This document shows positions 37,142-45,948 of a stretch of 64,000 nt of DNA, one piece after another. Within the stretch, counting starts at the first letter, position 1. Every line of letters starts with the position of its first letter. A model generated the notes under the pieces. It was not told the DNA's origin, searched no databases, and saw nothing but the letters and a program-made list of their open reading frames with translations. Position numbers and translations under genes: made by a program. This stretch comes from Leifsonia sp. 1010 (GTDB taxonomy: Bacteria > Actinomycetota > Actinomycetes > Actinomycetales > Microbacteriaceae): NCBI RefSeq assembly GCF_031455295.1, contig NZ_JAVDSL010000001.1:1178001-1242000 (forward strand), in the 5' to 3' direction.

Positions 37142-37189
37142 CGGAGGGGGCCCGCCGCTCCGGCGGCACCGTGGGATGGGCCCCCTCCG
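37142..37189 (+). terminator. terminator hairpin after the LacI-controlled operon
   Basis: CGGAGGGGGCCC (37142-37153) pairs perfectly with GGGCCCCCTCCG (37178-37189); a smaller GCCG/CGGC stem sits in the loop. Confidence 0.75.
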
Positions 37190-37255
37190 CCCCCCTTCGT
37201 CGCCCTTCTCGTCGCCCTTCTCGTTTGGCCGGGGGCCGCGTCCCCTGCCGTCTCC

Positions 37256-37261
37256 TAAGCT
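37256..37261 (+). promoter_or_regulatory. -10 box of leaderless promoter (HAD gene)
   Basis: TAAGCT ending 6 nt before the GTG at 37268. Confidence 0.5.
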
Positions 37262-37267
37262 CGGAGC

Positions 37268-37897
37268 GTGGATGAGATCTCGGCGGCCGGCTTCCTGTTC
37301 GACATGGATGGGACGCTCGTCGACTCGACGGCGGTGGTCGAATCCGTCTGGACGGCCTTCGCCGACCGGTACGGGCTGGATGCGACCGCGCTCCTCGCGT
37401 ACGCCCACGGACGGCAGGCGGTCGACACCGTCGCGCACTTCCTCCCCGCACTGACCGACGAGGAGCGGGCCGAGCTGGTCGGCGCGCTCGTCGCGGAGGA
37501 GGTCACCCGCACCGACGGCATCGTCGAGATCCCGGGTGCGGTCGCTCTGCTCCGTCGCCTCGTGGCCGACGGAGCGCCGGTCGCCGTGGTGACCAGTGCA
37601 CCCCGCGAGCTGGCCGTCGGCCGGCTCCGCGCCGCCGGGGTCCCCGTGCCCGACGTGCTCGTCGCCGCGGAGGACGTCAGCCGCGGCAAGCCGGATCCCG
37701 AGGGTTACCTCCGCGCGGCCGAGCAGCTCGGCGTGCCGATCGGCGACTGCGTCGTGTTCGAGGACGCGGAGGCCGGGATCGCCGCGGCCGTGGCGTCCGG
37801 CGCACAGGTCGTCGTCGTCGGATCGCACGAATCGGCGGTCACCGCGGGCCTCGACCGGCTCACCGACTACGCCGGATTCCGGGCAGCGCTGCGCTGA
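37268..37897 (+). CDS. HAD-superfamily sugar-phosphatase/beta-phosphoglucomutase-like hydrolase
   Basis: A 209-aa HAD-IA enzyme: FLFDMDGTLVDS (Asp12 nucleophile, Asp14 acid/base), VAVVTSAPRE (motif II), RGKPDPEGYL (motif III Lys) and FEDAEAGIAAA (motif IV). This class dephosphorylates sugar phosphates or isomerises them; no more precise substrate is visible. The GTG start is leaderless. It follows a strong terminator and so is separate from the upstream operon. Confidence 0.9.
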   Translation: MDEISAAGFLFDMDGTLVDSTAVVESVWTAFADRYGLDATALLAYAHGRQAVDTVAHFLPALTDEERAELVGALVAEEVTRTDGIVEIPGAVALLRRLVADGAPVAVVTSAPRELAVGRLRAAGVPVPDVLVAAEDVSRGKPDPEGYLRAAEQLGVPIGDCVVFEDAEAGIAAAVASGAQVVVVGSHESAVTAGLDRLTDYAGFRAALR

Positions 37898-37944
37898 CAG
37901 GTACTGCATTGCGCGAGGGCGCCTGAGGCGAGCAGGATCGCGCC

Positions 37945-38823
37945 ATGAGCACCAAGAGCGTGCCGCGGCGTGTCCCGCGCCGACCGGCGTCGAGCCTCTC
38001 CGAACGGTGGACCGTCGTCGACGGGGTCGACGTGTTCTACCGCGAGTCTCCGAACCCGCCGAACGCCCCGGCGATGATGCACGTGCACGGCTTCGGGCTG
38101 TCCGGCCGGTACCTGCTGCCGACCGCCGAGCGTCTCGCGAACGAGTTCCACACCCTCGTCCCCGACCTCCCGGGGTTCGGCCGGAGCGGCAAGGTGCCGG
38201 AGGGTCTCGACATCCCCGATCTCGCGCGTGACGCCGCGCGCTTCCTCGACGACCGGGGCATCGAGAAGGTCACGCTCGTCGGCAACTCGATGGGCTGCCC
38301 GGTCATCCTCGAGTTCGCGCACCACTATCCCGAACGTATCGAGCGTGCCATCCTCGTCTCGCCGGCGGGAGGCGTGTACAACCGGCCGCTGCGTCGGGCC
38401 ATCGGCCAGCTGACCCGCGACGGAGGGCGTGAGCCGCCCCGGATGATGCGGGTGGCGACGCCGGACTACCTCCGCTTCGGGGTTCCGAGCACCTTCAAGA
38501 TGTTCAGCGCCCTCACCTCGTACCCGTCGCTGGAGCGGCTGTTGGAGCTGCGCATCCCGACGCTCGTGGTGATCGGCGACCGCGACCCACTGCTGCCCGG
38601 CCCCGAGCGGGTGCAGGAGATCGCGTCGGCGACGGACAACCACGTGCTGGTGGTGCGGATCGAGGGAGCGGCGCACGCGATCAACTTCAGCCATCCCGGC
38701 GAGCTGGCTCACATCATCCGGCTCTTCATGGCCGACCAGCCGATCGTCGACGACCCCGATTCGCCCGGGCACGCGAGCCTGTACGAGATCCACCGCGGGC
38801 GACACCTGCCGCCGACGGAGTAG
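37945..38823 (+). CDS. alpha/beta-hydrolase
   Basis: A 292-aa cytoplasmic hydrolase with HVHGFGLSGRYL (oxyanion region), the nucleophile elbow GNSMGC, GDRDPLLPG (acid) and EGAAHAINFSHP (His). The fold and order are those of C-C bond hydrolases, esterases and haloperoxidase-like enzymes. The start ATG has only a weak AGGA upstream. The substrate is not recognisable. Confidence 0.88.
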   Translation: MSTKSVPRRVPRRPASSLSERWTVVDGVDVFYRESPNPPNAPAMMHVHGFGLSGRYLLPTAERLANEFHTLVPDLPGFGRSGKVPEGLDIPDLARDAARFLDDRGIEKVTLVGNSMGCPVILEFAHHYPERIERAILVSPAGGVYNRPLRRAIGQLTRDGGREPPRMMRVATPDYLRFGVPSTFKMFSALTSYPSLERLLELRIPTLVVIGDRDPLLPGPERVQEIASATDNHVLVVRIEGAAHAINFSHPGELAHIIRLFMADQPIVDDPDSPGHASLYEIHRGRHLPPTE

Positions 38824-38843
38824 CGGCGGCTCAGGTCGAGGGG

Positions 38844-39296
38844 CTAGGAGCGCTGGAAGGATGCGGCGCCCGCGCAGAGCCGCGCCCGCACCCAGCCGCC
38901 GGTGTCGCTCAGCGGCAGTTCGCCCGAGCGGACGGACCGCACGAAGTCGAGCGCGAGATCGGTGAGGCGGCCGTCGGCGGTGTCGGGCGCATCCCGTCCG
39001 ACGTGGATGGACAGCCAGCGGGCCGGACCCGACCCCACGCGGGCGGCGACCGAGACGATCCCGGCGAAGTGGCGCGCCTGGCCCTCCGTCCCGTCGTCCA
39101 CGTGCCGGCGGAAGCCGCGGCCTCGGATGCGGTTGGAGCCGCCGCGCCCGGCGTCGAGGAACCAGAACGGACCGCGCCGGACCCCCGCGACCTCGTGGCC
39201 GAGGTCGCGAAGGAACCGCCCCGGCGACAGCGCCGGAGTCCGCGCAGCGAGGCGGTCGCAGGCAGCAGCGAGCTGCTCGCAGGCGCTCACGGTCAC
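38844..39296 (-). CDS. hypothetical protein translationally coupled to GH6 gene (150 aa)
   Basis: The GTG at 39296 overlaps the stop of the GH6 gene (GTGA), so it is translated with it. The product has no signal peptide or membrane helix, unlike its secreted neighbour. Visible stretches include RGPFWFLDAGRGGSNRIRG and FAGIVSVAARVGSGPARWL. I do not recognise the family. Coupling to a secreted glycanase suggests a linked but intracellular role. Confidence 0.65.
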   Translation of the reverse strand: MTVSACEQLAAACDRLAARTPALSPGRFLRDLGHEVAGVRRGPFWFLDAGRGGSNRIRGRGFRRHVDDGTEGQARHFAGIVSVAARVGSGPARWLSIHVGRDAPDTADGRLTDLALDFVRSVRSGELPLSDTGGWVRARLCAGAASFQRS

Positions 39297-40318
39297 TTGT
39301 CGCGGCCGTTCACGAGCGCTTCCGCTCCGGCCTGCCACCAGACGCCCGCGGCCGGACCGCCGTTGCAACTGCCGTCGCTGACGCCGGGATGCTTCACCCA
39401 GAGCAGCGCATCCAGCTTGCCGTCGCTTCCTTCCGTCACCTTCGGGTCCTGCCCGAGAGCGGCGCCCGGCGGATTGCACCAGGTGCCCGTCCAGCCGTTG
39501 CCGTTGCGGGAGACGTCGATCACGTAGTGCTTCCAGCCGACCTTCGACGAGAGGCGGCCCGCGTAGTCGCGTTCGCGCTGCGTCGTGTCGAAGTTCGAGA
39601 CATTGGTGAAGAAGCCGTGCGCCTCCTCGATGTTCGCGCGCTTCAGCCACGCGGCCTGGTCGTCCGGCGACAGCCAGCGGGCGTTCCCGCCGTCGAGGTA
39701 GGTGGCGACGCCCGCCCCCTCGAGGATGCTCACCGACGAGCGCAGCAGCGGAAGACGGACCTCCGCCGACCCCGCGCACTTCTCGGACGACAGCATGGCG
39801 AGCGAGTCAGGCTCCAGCAGGACGACCGCGCCGCTGCCCCGCAGAGTGGATGCCATGGTGCGGATCCACGGCAGGTACTGGTCGGCGGCGAGACCGCCTT
39901 TCGAGTAGCCGCCGCAGTCGCGATTCGGGATGCCGTAGGCGACGAAGACCGGGGTGGCCTTCTGCTCGCGCGCCTCGGCGATGTCCTTGCTGAGCTCTGT
40001 CACCAGGCGGTCACCCTGGAACCACTCGCCGAGCCAGACCGCAGTCGGCACTGCGGCGATCTCATCGGCGACGGCCGCACCGGCGGTGTCTCCGAGGCCG
40101 AGCAGGCGTTTCTGCGCCGCCGCTGCCTCGGTGTTCGGATCGAGGTACAGCCGTGGCGACGCGAACGCCGGCGCCTGGCGGTCGGTGGTCGGCGGTGGGC
40201 TGGAGTGAGTGCTCGCTGCCGGGGCCGGTGTTGCGGCCTTCAGGCCGACTCCCACGGCCGCGGCGACCGCGATGAGGGCGAGCGCCCCCACGACTGCTGC
40301 GACGACCGGTCTCCGCAT
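39293..40318 (-). CDS. secreted or membrane-anchored GH6 glycoside hydrolase (cellulase-type)
   Basis: A 341-aa protein with one N-terminal hydrophobic helix (residues ~4-28) and a Ser/Pro/Thr linker, then a GH6 domain: VFVAYGIPNRDCGGYSKGG (with the Asp implicated in catalysis), VVLLEPDSLA, WCNPPGAALGQ and LLWVKHPGVSDGSC. GH6 enzymes are inverting endoglucanases or cellobiohydrolases. The start ATG 40318 has GGGAGGGG upstream. No cellulose-binding module is present. Possible roles are plant-polymer degradation or action on a cell-surface beta-glucan. Confidence 0.9.
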   Translation of the reverse strand: MRRPVVAAVVGALALIAVAAAVGVGLKAATPAPAASTHSSPPPTTDRQAPAFASPRLYLDPNTEAAAAQKRLLGLGDTAGAAVADEIAAVPTAVWLGEWFQGDRLVTELSKDIAEAREQKATPVFVAYGIPNRDCGGYSKGGLAADQYLPWIRTMASTLRGSGAVVLLEPDSLAMLSSEKCAGSAEVRLPLLRSSVSILEGAGVATYLDGGNARWLSPDDQAAWLKRANIEEAHGFFTNVSNFDTTQRERDYAGRLSSKVGWKHYVIDVSRNGNGWTGTWCNPPGAALGQDPKVTEGSDGKLDALLWVKHPGVSDGSCNGGPAAGVWWQAGAEALVNGRDK

Positions 40319-40543
40319 CCGCTCCCCTCCCGCGCACTCCCGGAAGTCCACACCCTAACAGCGCCGGGTGGACCGCATCCGTGTCGCCCGGATTGGGGTA
40401 CAGGATCGTGTCCTCCAAACGACCCACAGACCGGTCTTTCTGGCTATGCTCGCGGATGTCACACCCGAGTTACTGTCTTGAGCCCCGCGGGAGCCGACCC
40501 GAAACCGGTCCGCGGGAGAACCCGAACGCGCAAAGGACGTATC

Positions 40544-41017
40544 GTGCACACCACCCTGCCCTATAACCATGCCCACGACCGGGCCCAGCTGCTGGCCCGC
40601 CGTCACGAGCGCGACCTGCACTGGGCGAAGGAACGCCGTCGTCAGCACGAGCGCGAGAACGCGGAGGCGCGGGCGCTGCTCGCGACGCATCCGCTGCGGC
40701 TCGCCCGCGTCACGCTGGGGACGGCCGGCGCGGGCCTCGTGGTGATCGGCGCGGCCTGGGCGGTCGCCCTCGCCGTGACCGCCCCCGGGTGGCAGGCCGC
40801 CGTCGACGGCGCGGGCGCTGCTCTCGCCCTGGCCGTGCTGCTTGCGTTCGCGATCTCGCTCGGGCGTCTCCGGGCGCGTCGGGCGGCCGCACGCGCGCTG
40901 CTGCGCAGCAGGGACGCGCGCCTCTCGCACACCCAGTACCACATCCACGAGAGCGTGCACTCGTTCATCGACGCGCGGGTGGATGTGGTGAACACCCGGC
41001 AGCCCGTCTCGGCCTGA
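40544..41017 (+). CDS. membrane protein with two TM helices (157 aa)
   Basis: The GTG at 40544 follows AAAGGA by 6 nt. A charged N-terminal helical region (RRHERDLHWAKERRRQHEREN, likely coiled) precedes two membrane helices (about residues 64-84 and 90-112) and a soluble tail (HTQYHIHESVHSFIDARVD). No family recognised. The 225 bp upstream hold a possible TATGCT -10 box at 40444. Confidence 0.6.
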   Translation: MHTTLPYNHAHDRAQLLARRHERDLHWAKERRRQHERENAEARALLATHPLRLARVTLGTAGAGLVVIGAAWAVALAVTAPGWQAAVDGAGAALALAVLLAFAISLGRLRARRAAARALLRSRDARLSHTQYHIHESVHSFIDARVDVVNTRQPVSA

Positions 41018-41039
41018 CGGCTCCGCGGCTGGAGGGCGG

Positions 41040-41600
41040 CTAAGGCTTCAGCGCTGTCGTCGAGCCGACCACCTCATCCACGAAGCCGTAGTCGCGGGCC
41101 TCGTCGGCGGTGAACCAGCGGTCGCGGTCGCCGTCCTCGATGATCTGCTCCACCGGACGACCCGTCTGCTCGCTGGTGAGCTCGGCCATCCGCCGCTTGA
41201 AGTGCAGGATCTGCTTCGCCTGCGTCTGGATGTCGGCCGAGGTGCCGCCGAAGCCGCCGTGCGGCTGATGCATGACCACGGAGGAGTTGGGCAGGGCGTA
41301 GCGCTTGCCGCGCTTCCCCGACGACAGCAGGAACTGGCCCATGGAGGCGGCGAAGCCGAGCGCGAGCGTGGCAACGTCGGCCTTCACGAAGTTCATGGTG
41401 TCGAAGATCGCGAACCCGGCGGTGACCGACCCGCCCGGGGAGTTGATGTAGAGGAAGATGTCGCGGTCGGGCGCGATCGAGTCCAGCAGGAGCAGCTGGG
41501 CGCAGATGTCGTTGGCGACCTCGTCGGTCACCTCGCTGCCGAGGAAGACGATGCGCTCGTCGAGCAGCCGTTGCACGGGAGAGGTCTTGTCGGTGTCCAT
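41040..41600 (-). CDS. clpP: ATP-dependent Clp protease proteolytic subunit ClpP (stand-alone)
   Basis: A 186-aa ClpP with the intact Ser86/His111/Asp160 triad (GFAASMGQF, SVVMHQPHGG, EDGDRDRWFTADEA) and INSPGGSVTAG. It works as a barrel peptidase with ClpX or ClpC. Actinobacteria usually encode a clpP1-clpP2-clpX cluster; this copy stands alone, so it may be an extra paralog. The ATG at 41600 is 6 nt after a minus-strand CACACT, a weak leaderless promoter. Confidence 0.93.
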   Translation of the reverse strand: MDTDKTSPVQRLLDERIVFLGSEVTDEVANDICAQLLLLDSIAPDRDIFLYINSPGGSVTAGFAIFDTMNFVKADVATLALGFAASMGQFLLSSGKRGKRYALPNSSVVMHQPHGGFGGTSADIQTQAKQILHFKRRMAELTSEQTGRPVEQIIEDGDRDRWFTADEARDYGFVDEVVGSTTALKP

Positions 41601-41708
41601 GAGCCCAGTGTGGGAGCGGCGCCCGCCTGTGTCTGCGGCTTCTGCCCGTCGCGAATCTGCGCAGGGCAGACCGAGCCGGAGGGCCCGCCGCCGTGCCAGC
41701 ATGGTGGG

Positions 41709-42902
41709 GTGCGGAGGCGGGGGATCAGGGGGCATTCCGGTGCGGCCGGTGCGCTCGTCGCCGTGCTGACGGCCGCCGTCCTCGCCGGGTGCTCCCAGGA
41801 GGTGCGCGGCGAAGAGGACCTCGCCGCGCGGCCGTACACCGGGGCCTTCTACGACGACCCGCCCGCCGCCGCGGGGAAGCCGGGCGAGATCGTACGCTCC
41901 GAACTGGCGGCGGGCGGGCCGTTCGGTGCGACCGCATGGCGCATCCTCTTCCGCTCGACGGACCTCTCCGGCAACCCCGTCCTGAACAGCGGGATGCTGC
42001 TGGAGCCGGACGGACCTGCACCCGACGGTGGCCGGACCATCGTGTCGTGGGCGCATCCGACGACCGGGAGCGACGAGAAGTGCGCGCCGTCCCGCTCCGT
42101 CGACCCGTACGTCTGGATCGAAGGGCTGAAGGCGCTGCTCGACCAGGGCTACGCAGTGGTGGCCACCGACTACACGGGGATGGGGGTCGCCGGACCGAAC
42201 TCGTACCTCGTCGGCGACACCGAAGGACGGAACGTCCTCGACGCGGCCCGTGCCGCGCGCGACTTCCTCGGGTCCGCCGCGAGCGAGCGCGTCCTGCTCT
42301 GGGGGCACTCCCAGGGCGGGCAGGTGGCGCTCTTCGCGGCCCAATTGTGGACCGAGTACGCACCGGAGCTCGACGTGCGCGCGGTCGCCGTCGCCGCCCC
42401 CGCGACGGACCTGGCGTCCCTCATGCGCGCCGACATCAGCGACGTTTCGGGGGTCAGCATCGCATCGTACGCGTTCGATGCTTACTCGGAGGTCTACGGG
42501 GCGCCGCTCGACTCCATCCTCACGCCCGCTGCGATCGCCGCCCTGCCGACCATGAATGGATTCTGCCTGCTCACCCAGAACAATGCCCTGCACGACGTCG
42601 CGCAACCCCTCGTCGGCCGGTTCCTGACGGGGGATCCGGATGCGACGGAGCCCTGGGCGGCCCTGCTCGCGGCCAACACGCCTGGCGATTCCGCCATCCC
42701 GGTTCCGCTGCTCGTGGCGCAAGGGCTCAGCGACAAGCTGGTGCGGCCGTCGGCGACGGCGGCCTTCGTGGATGAGCAGAAGCAGCGCGGCACGGATGTC
42801 GTCTACGACCCCATTCCGGGAGCGACGCACGGCACCGTGGCGGACAAGGCACTGCCGGCGGTACTGCGGTTCTTCGATCGCCTCGACGGATCGGGCGGCT
42901 GA
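41709..42902 (+). CDS. secreted lipoprotein lipase/esterase (LIP family)
   Basis: A 397-aa alpha/beta-hydrolase starting at GTG 41709. The signal peptide ends in lipobox LAGC, so it is probably lipid-anchored outside. It matches secretory lipases of the LIP family: GRTIVSWAHPTTGSD, AVVATDYTGMGVAG and the nucleophile elbow GHSQGG; the late Asp (GLSDKLV) and His (GATHGT) complete the triad. Expected role is hydrolysis of acylglycerols or other esters. Confidence 0.87.
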   Translation: MRRRGIRGHSGAAGALVAVLTAAVLAGCSQEVRGEEDLAARPYTGAFYDDPPAAAGKPGEIVRSELAAGGPFGATAWRILFRSTDLSGNPVLNSGMLLEPDGPAPDGGRTIVSWAHPTTGSDEKCAPSRSVDPYVWIEGLKALLDQGYAVVATDYTGMGVAGPNSYLVGDTEGRNVLDAARAARDFLGSAASERVLLWGHSQGGQVALFAAQLWTEYAPELDVRAVAVAAPATDLASLMRADISDVSGVSIASYAFDAYSEVYGAPLDSILTPAAIAALPTMNGFCLLTQNNALHDVAQPLVGRFLTGDPDATEPWAALLAANTPGDSAIPVPLLVAQGLSDKLVRPSATAAFVDEQKQRGTDVVYDPIPGATHGTVADKALPAVLRFFDRLDGSGG

Positions 42903-42908
42903 CGTTTC

Positions 42909-42914
42909 TATAAT
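42909..42914 (+). promoter_or_regulatory. -10 box of leaderless promoter (IclR gene)
   Basis: A perfect TATAAT ending 7 nt before the ATG at 42922. Confidence 0.65.
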
Positions 42915-42921
42915 CGAACAC

Positions 42922-43656
42922 ATGCCTTCCGCCGATGCCGCGCAGCCCTCTGCCGAGACGACCGCGCAGACCCCGCCGCTGCAGACGCTGTCTCGCGGCA
43001 TCCGGATGCTCGAACTGCTCGCCGACGCGGGGGAGCCGCTCAGCATCCCGGTGATCGCGTCGCGGCTGGGGCTGCACCGCTCGATTACGTACCGCATCCT
43101 CCGCACGCTCGAGGAGCACGGGCTGGTCGTGCGCGACGCGGCCGGTGCGGTCGAGCTCGGGCCGCGGATGGCGACCCTGGCACGGTCGGTGTCGCGCGAC
43201 CTGCAGTCGGCGGCCCTCCCGCAGCTGACCGCCGTCGCCAACGAGCTCACGATGACGGCCTTCCTCGCGGTGCTCGACCGCCACGACGTGGTCACGCTGG
43301 TGACCGTCGAGCCGTCGCACGCGCACGCCACAGTCGCCCAGCGCCCGGGCACGCGGCATCCGCTCGCGTCGGGTGCGCCGGGGATCGCCATCCAATCCGC
43401 CCTGACCGAGGCGCAGTGGCGGGCGCTGCCGGGAGAGCATCCCCGCGACGACGCCGCGCTCGCGCAGCGCCGGGGATATGCGACCAGTCACGATGAGGTG
43501 ATCGCCGGGCTCGCGTCGATCGCCGTGCCGGTCGTCGCGCCCGGGCAACCGGTGGCGGCGCTCGCCGTCGTCTACGTCGCGAACGACGTGGACGCCGCCG
43601 CGATCGGCGCGCGCCTGCGCACCGCCGCCGCCGCCATCGAGTCCGACCTCCGCTGA
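42922..43656 (+). CDS. IclR-family transcriptional regulator
   Basis: A 244-aa regulator: N-terminal winged helix (TLSRGIRMLELLADAGEPLSI, SRLGLHRSITYRILRTLEEHGL) and a C-terminal IclR effector domain (TAFLAVLDRHDVVTLVTVEP, ASGAPGIAI, GLASIAVPVV). IclR proteins often control aromatic or acid catabolism. The effector domain is on the short side. No obvious target adjoins it; the lipase upstream and the monooxygenase at 46.5-48.4 kb are candidates. Confidence 0.9.
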   Translation: MPSADAAQPSAETTAQTPPLQTLSRGIRMLELLADAGEPLSIPVIASRLGLHRSITYRILRTLEEHGLVVRDAAGAVELGPRMATLARSVSRDLQSAALPQLTAVANELTMTAFLAVLDRHDVVTLVTVEPSHAHATVAQRPGTRHPLASGAPGIAIQSALTEAQWRALPGEHPRDDAALAQRRGYATSHDEVIAGLASIAVPVVAPGQPVAALAVVYVANDVDAAAIGARLRTAAAAIESDLR

Positions 43657-43666
43657 CCCCCTCCCA

Positions 43667-43740
43667 CCCACCGTCGAGTCCGCAAACTTTGCACGCTCGC
43701 ACCGCGTTTCGTGTGCAATTTGTGCGGACTCGACGGTGGG
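43667..43740. repeat. intergenic palindrome type A, copy 2
   Basis: CCCACCGTCGAGTCCGCA (43667-43684) pairs perfectly over 18 bp with 43723-43740; inner arms AACTTTGCACG and CGTGTGCAATTTG pair partly. It shares arms with the element at 16649-16714. Here it lies between convergent genes (IclR and MBL). Confidence 0.85.
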
Positions 43741-43760
43741 GGAACGCCGAGAGAGAGGGG

Positions 43761-44663
43761 TCAGGGGGCGACGAAGTCGCGGTGCTGGGCGGTCTGCGAG
43801 AGGGCGGAGAGCAGGGTGAAGCCCGAGAGGGAGTCCCAGCCGCCGGTCCAGGTGAGGTCGCGCGCGATCTCCCAGACGGTGCCATCGGGATGCGCCGCGA
43901 CCTCACGGGAACGGCGCAGGTGGTGCTCTCGCAGGGCGGCCGTGCGTTCCGCCAGCTCGGTGAAGGGATGCTCGTGCCCGGGCAGGGCGAGCCCGTCCAG
44001 TTCGCCGACGCGGCCGAGGCCGGCGAGGTAGTCGGCGATCGGGTTCGCGGCGGTCGGGCCGCCGAGGCCGAGACCCGAGTTGACGGTCGGCAGCACGTGA
44101 TCCCCGGCGAAGACGAGCCCGGCATCCTCGTCGTGGAGGCACAGATGGCCGGGAGTGTGCCCAGGCGTCCACAGCACGCGGACGCGACGGCCCGGGATGT
44201 CGAGAAGGTCCCCGTCGGCGAGCACGGCGTCCGGCGCGGGCAGTCCCGCGGCCACGGGGGAGGCGACGGCCGCCAGCAGTTCCGGACGACGGTCGGCCGG
44301 GACGCCCCACGCGTCCAGGTCCGGCGCCGGGACCCCGCGGGCGAGCGTCGCGGCGGCCTCGGCCTCGCGCGCGTGCATCAGCAGGGCGCCGCCGCTCGCT
44401 GCACGCACCGCCGCGGCGCCTCCCGCGTGGTCGGCGTGGAGGTGCGTGACGATCGAGGCGATGTCGCGTGGGGTGCACCCCAGCACATCCACCGCGTCCA
44501 GCAGGGTACGGGTCGCGTCGTCCGTCGGAGAGCCGGGGTCGATGACGTGAAGGCGTCCGTCATCGTCCTCGATGAGGTACGCGAGGCTGTACGGCAGCCC
44601 GCCGCCGGGCATCGGGACGCGCACGGCATGCACGCCCTCGGCGATGGTCTCGAAGCGGTCCAC
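43761..44663 (-). CDS. MBL-fold metallohydrolase
   Basis: A 300-aa metallo-beta-lactamase-fold protein with the metal motif THLHADHAGG (His74, His76, Asp78, His79), WTPGHTPGHLCLHDED and AGDHVLPTV. The two-metal hydrolase class includes glyoxalase II-like thioesterases and lactonases. A helical C-terminus (TELAERTAALREHHLRR) resembles LACTB2-type proteins. The GTG start is leaderless (TAGCCT 7 nt upstream). Confidence 0.88.
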   Translation of the reverse strand: MDRFETIAEGVHAVRVPMPGGGLPYSLAYLIEDDDGRLHVIDPGSPTDDATRTLLDAVDVLGCTPRDIASIVTHLHADHAGGAAAVRAASGGALLMHAREAEAAATLARGVPAPDLDAWGVPADRRPELLAAVASPVAAGLPAPDAVLADGDLLDIPGRRVRVLWTPGHTPGHLCLHDEDAGLVFAGDHVLPTVNSGLGLGGPTAANPIADYLAGLGRVGELDGLALPGHEHPFTELAERTAALREHHLRRSREVAAHPDGTVWEIARDLTWTGGWDSLSGFTLLSALSQTAQHRDFVAP

Positions 44664-44670
44664 GACCGTC

Positions 44671-44676
44671 AGGCTA
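44671..44676 (-). promoter_or_regulatory. -10 box of leaderless promoter (MBL gene)
   Basis: Minus-strand TAGCCT ending 7 nt before the GTG at 44663. Confidence 0.55.
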
Positions 44677-44748
44677 GACCGCCGCCGTCCCGACGCCCCG
44701 TTCGGTTACGCTGTGGTGTTCGACAACACCGGCGGGGAGGGGCGGGAC

Positions 44749-45948
44749 ATGCGGCGTGTGGATTCGACGCCCCGAGCCGACTGGCGGTCGCGACTGGACG
44801 AGATCGGGTTCACGTTCTACGACCTGCCGTCCGAGGGCGGCCGGCCCTACTGGAACGAGACCGCCGCCTACGCGTTCACCATGGCGGAGGTCGAACTGCT
44901 CGAGGCGGCGACGCAGGAACTCTTCGATCGCTGCATGGATGCCGTCGAGCACGTCGTCCGCCAGCGCCGGTTCGCCGAGTTCGGGATCCCGTCGCGGTTC
45001 CACGATCTGGTCGCCGACTCGTGGGATGCAGACGATCCGACCGTCTACGGCCGCTTCGACCTCGCGTACGACGGCGCGGGCACGGTGAAGCTGCTGGAGT
45101 TCAACGCCGACACCCCGACGTCGCTGGTCGAGTCGGCGGTGGCGCAGTGGCAGTGGCTGACCGAGGTGCGCGGGGAGGGCTCCGACCAGTTCAACTCGCT
45201 GCACGAGCAGCTCATCGAGCAGTGGGAGCACATCCGTCGTGAGCGCTGGGGCCTGCCGGAGGGCTCCCGGCTGCACCTGGCCTCCCTGCACGACGCGGGG
45301 GACGGCGCCCTCATCGTGGAGGATTTCGAGACGGTCGCCTACATGGCCGAGACGGCCGCGGCCGCCGGCTTCGATCCCAAGCTCGTCTTCGTCGAGGACC
45401 TGCAGTGGGATGTCGACACGGCCCGCTTCCTCGACGCCGACGGCGAGCATGTCCGCCATATCTTCAAGCTGTACCCGTGGGAGTGGATGGTGAACGAGCA
45501 GTTCGGCGGCTTCCTGCTGCAGAGCCGCGAGACCACCCGCTGGGTCGAACCGGCGTGGAAGCTGCTGCTGAGCAACAAGCAGCTGCTCGTCGTGCTGTGG
45601 GAGCTGTTCCCCGGCCACGCGAACCTGCTGCCGGCGTTCGCGGAGCCGGCCGCGCTCTCCGGGGAGCCGGTCGTCCGCAAACCCCGCCTCGGCCGCGAGG
45701 GCGCCAACGTCACGGTGCTCGACGCCGAGGCCGCCGTCGTTGCGGAGCATGACGGCCCGTACGGCGACGAGGGATTCGTGTTCCAGAGGCGGGCGGACTT
45801 CGCGCCCATCCCCGGCAAGACCGCCGTCATCGGCTCGTGGGTCGTCGGCGACAGCCCCGCCGGGATCGACCTGCGCGAGACCAGCGGCCCGATCACCGGC
45901 GACCTGGCCGAGTTCGTCCCGCACTTCATCGAGGAGGACCGTGCGTAG
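44749..45948 (+). CDS. glutathionylspermidine synthase-like ATP-grasp enzyme (YgiC/YjfC type)
   Basis: A 399-aa ATP-grasp protein. The family features are GRFDLAYDGAGTVKLLEFNADTPTSLVESAVAQWQW and KPRLGREGANVTVL, with HIFKLYPWEWM between. In the trypanosome/E. coli Gsp enzyme this domain ligates spermidine to glutathione; YgiC/YjfC relatives have unknown substrates, and actinobacteria do not normally make glutathione. The ATG at 44749 has GGGGAGGGG upstream. It overlaps the next gene, a YgiB-like lipoprotein, by 8 bp. Confidence 0.88.
   Translation: MRRVDSTPRADWRSRLDEIGFTFYDLPSEGGRPYWNETAAYAFTMAEVELLEAATQELFDRCMDAVEHVVRQRRFAEFGIPSRFHDLVADSWDADDPTVYGRFDLAYDGAGTVKLLEFNADTPTSLVESAVAQWQWLTEVRGEGSDQFNSLHEQLIEQWEHIRRERWGLPEGSRLHLASLHDAGDGALIVEDFETVAYMAETAAAAGFDPKLVFVEDLQWDVDTARFLDADGEHVRHIFKLYPWEWMVNEQFGGFLLQSRETTRWVEPAWKLLLSNKQLLVVLWELFPGHANLLPAFAEPAALSGEPVVRKPRLGREGANVTVLDAEAAVVAEHDGPYGDEGFVFQRRADFAPIPGKTAVIGSWVVGDSPAGIDLRETSGPITGDLAEFVPHFIEEDRA

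Noticed and set aside
40428-40437. AGACCGGTCT as another operator of the LacI repressor.
   Set aside because: It matches the core of the operators at 32444-32484 over only 10 bp, is single, and a 10-bp GC-rich palindrome is expected by chance.
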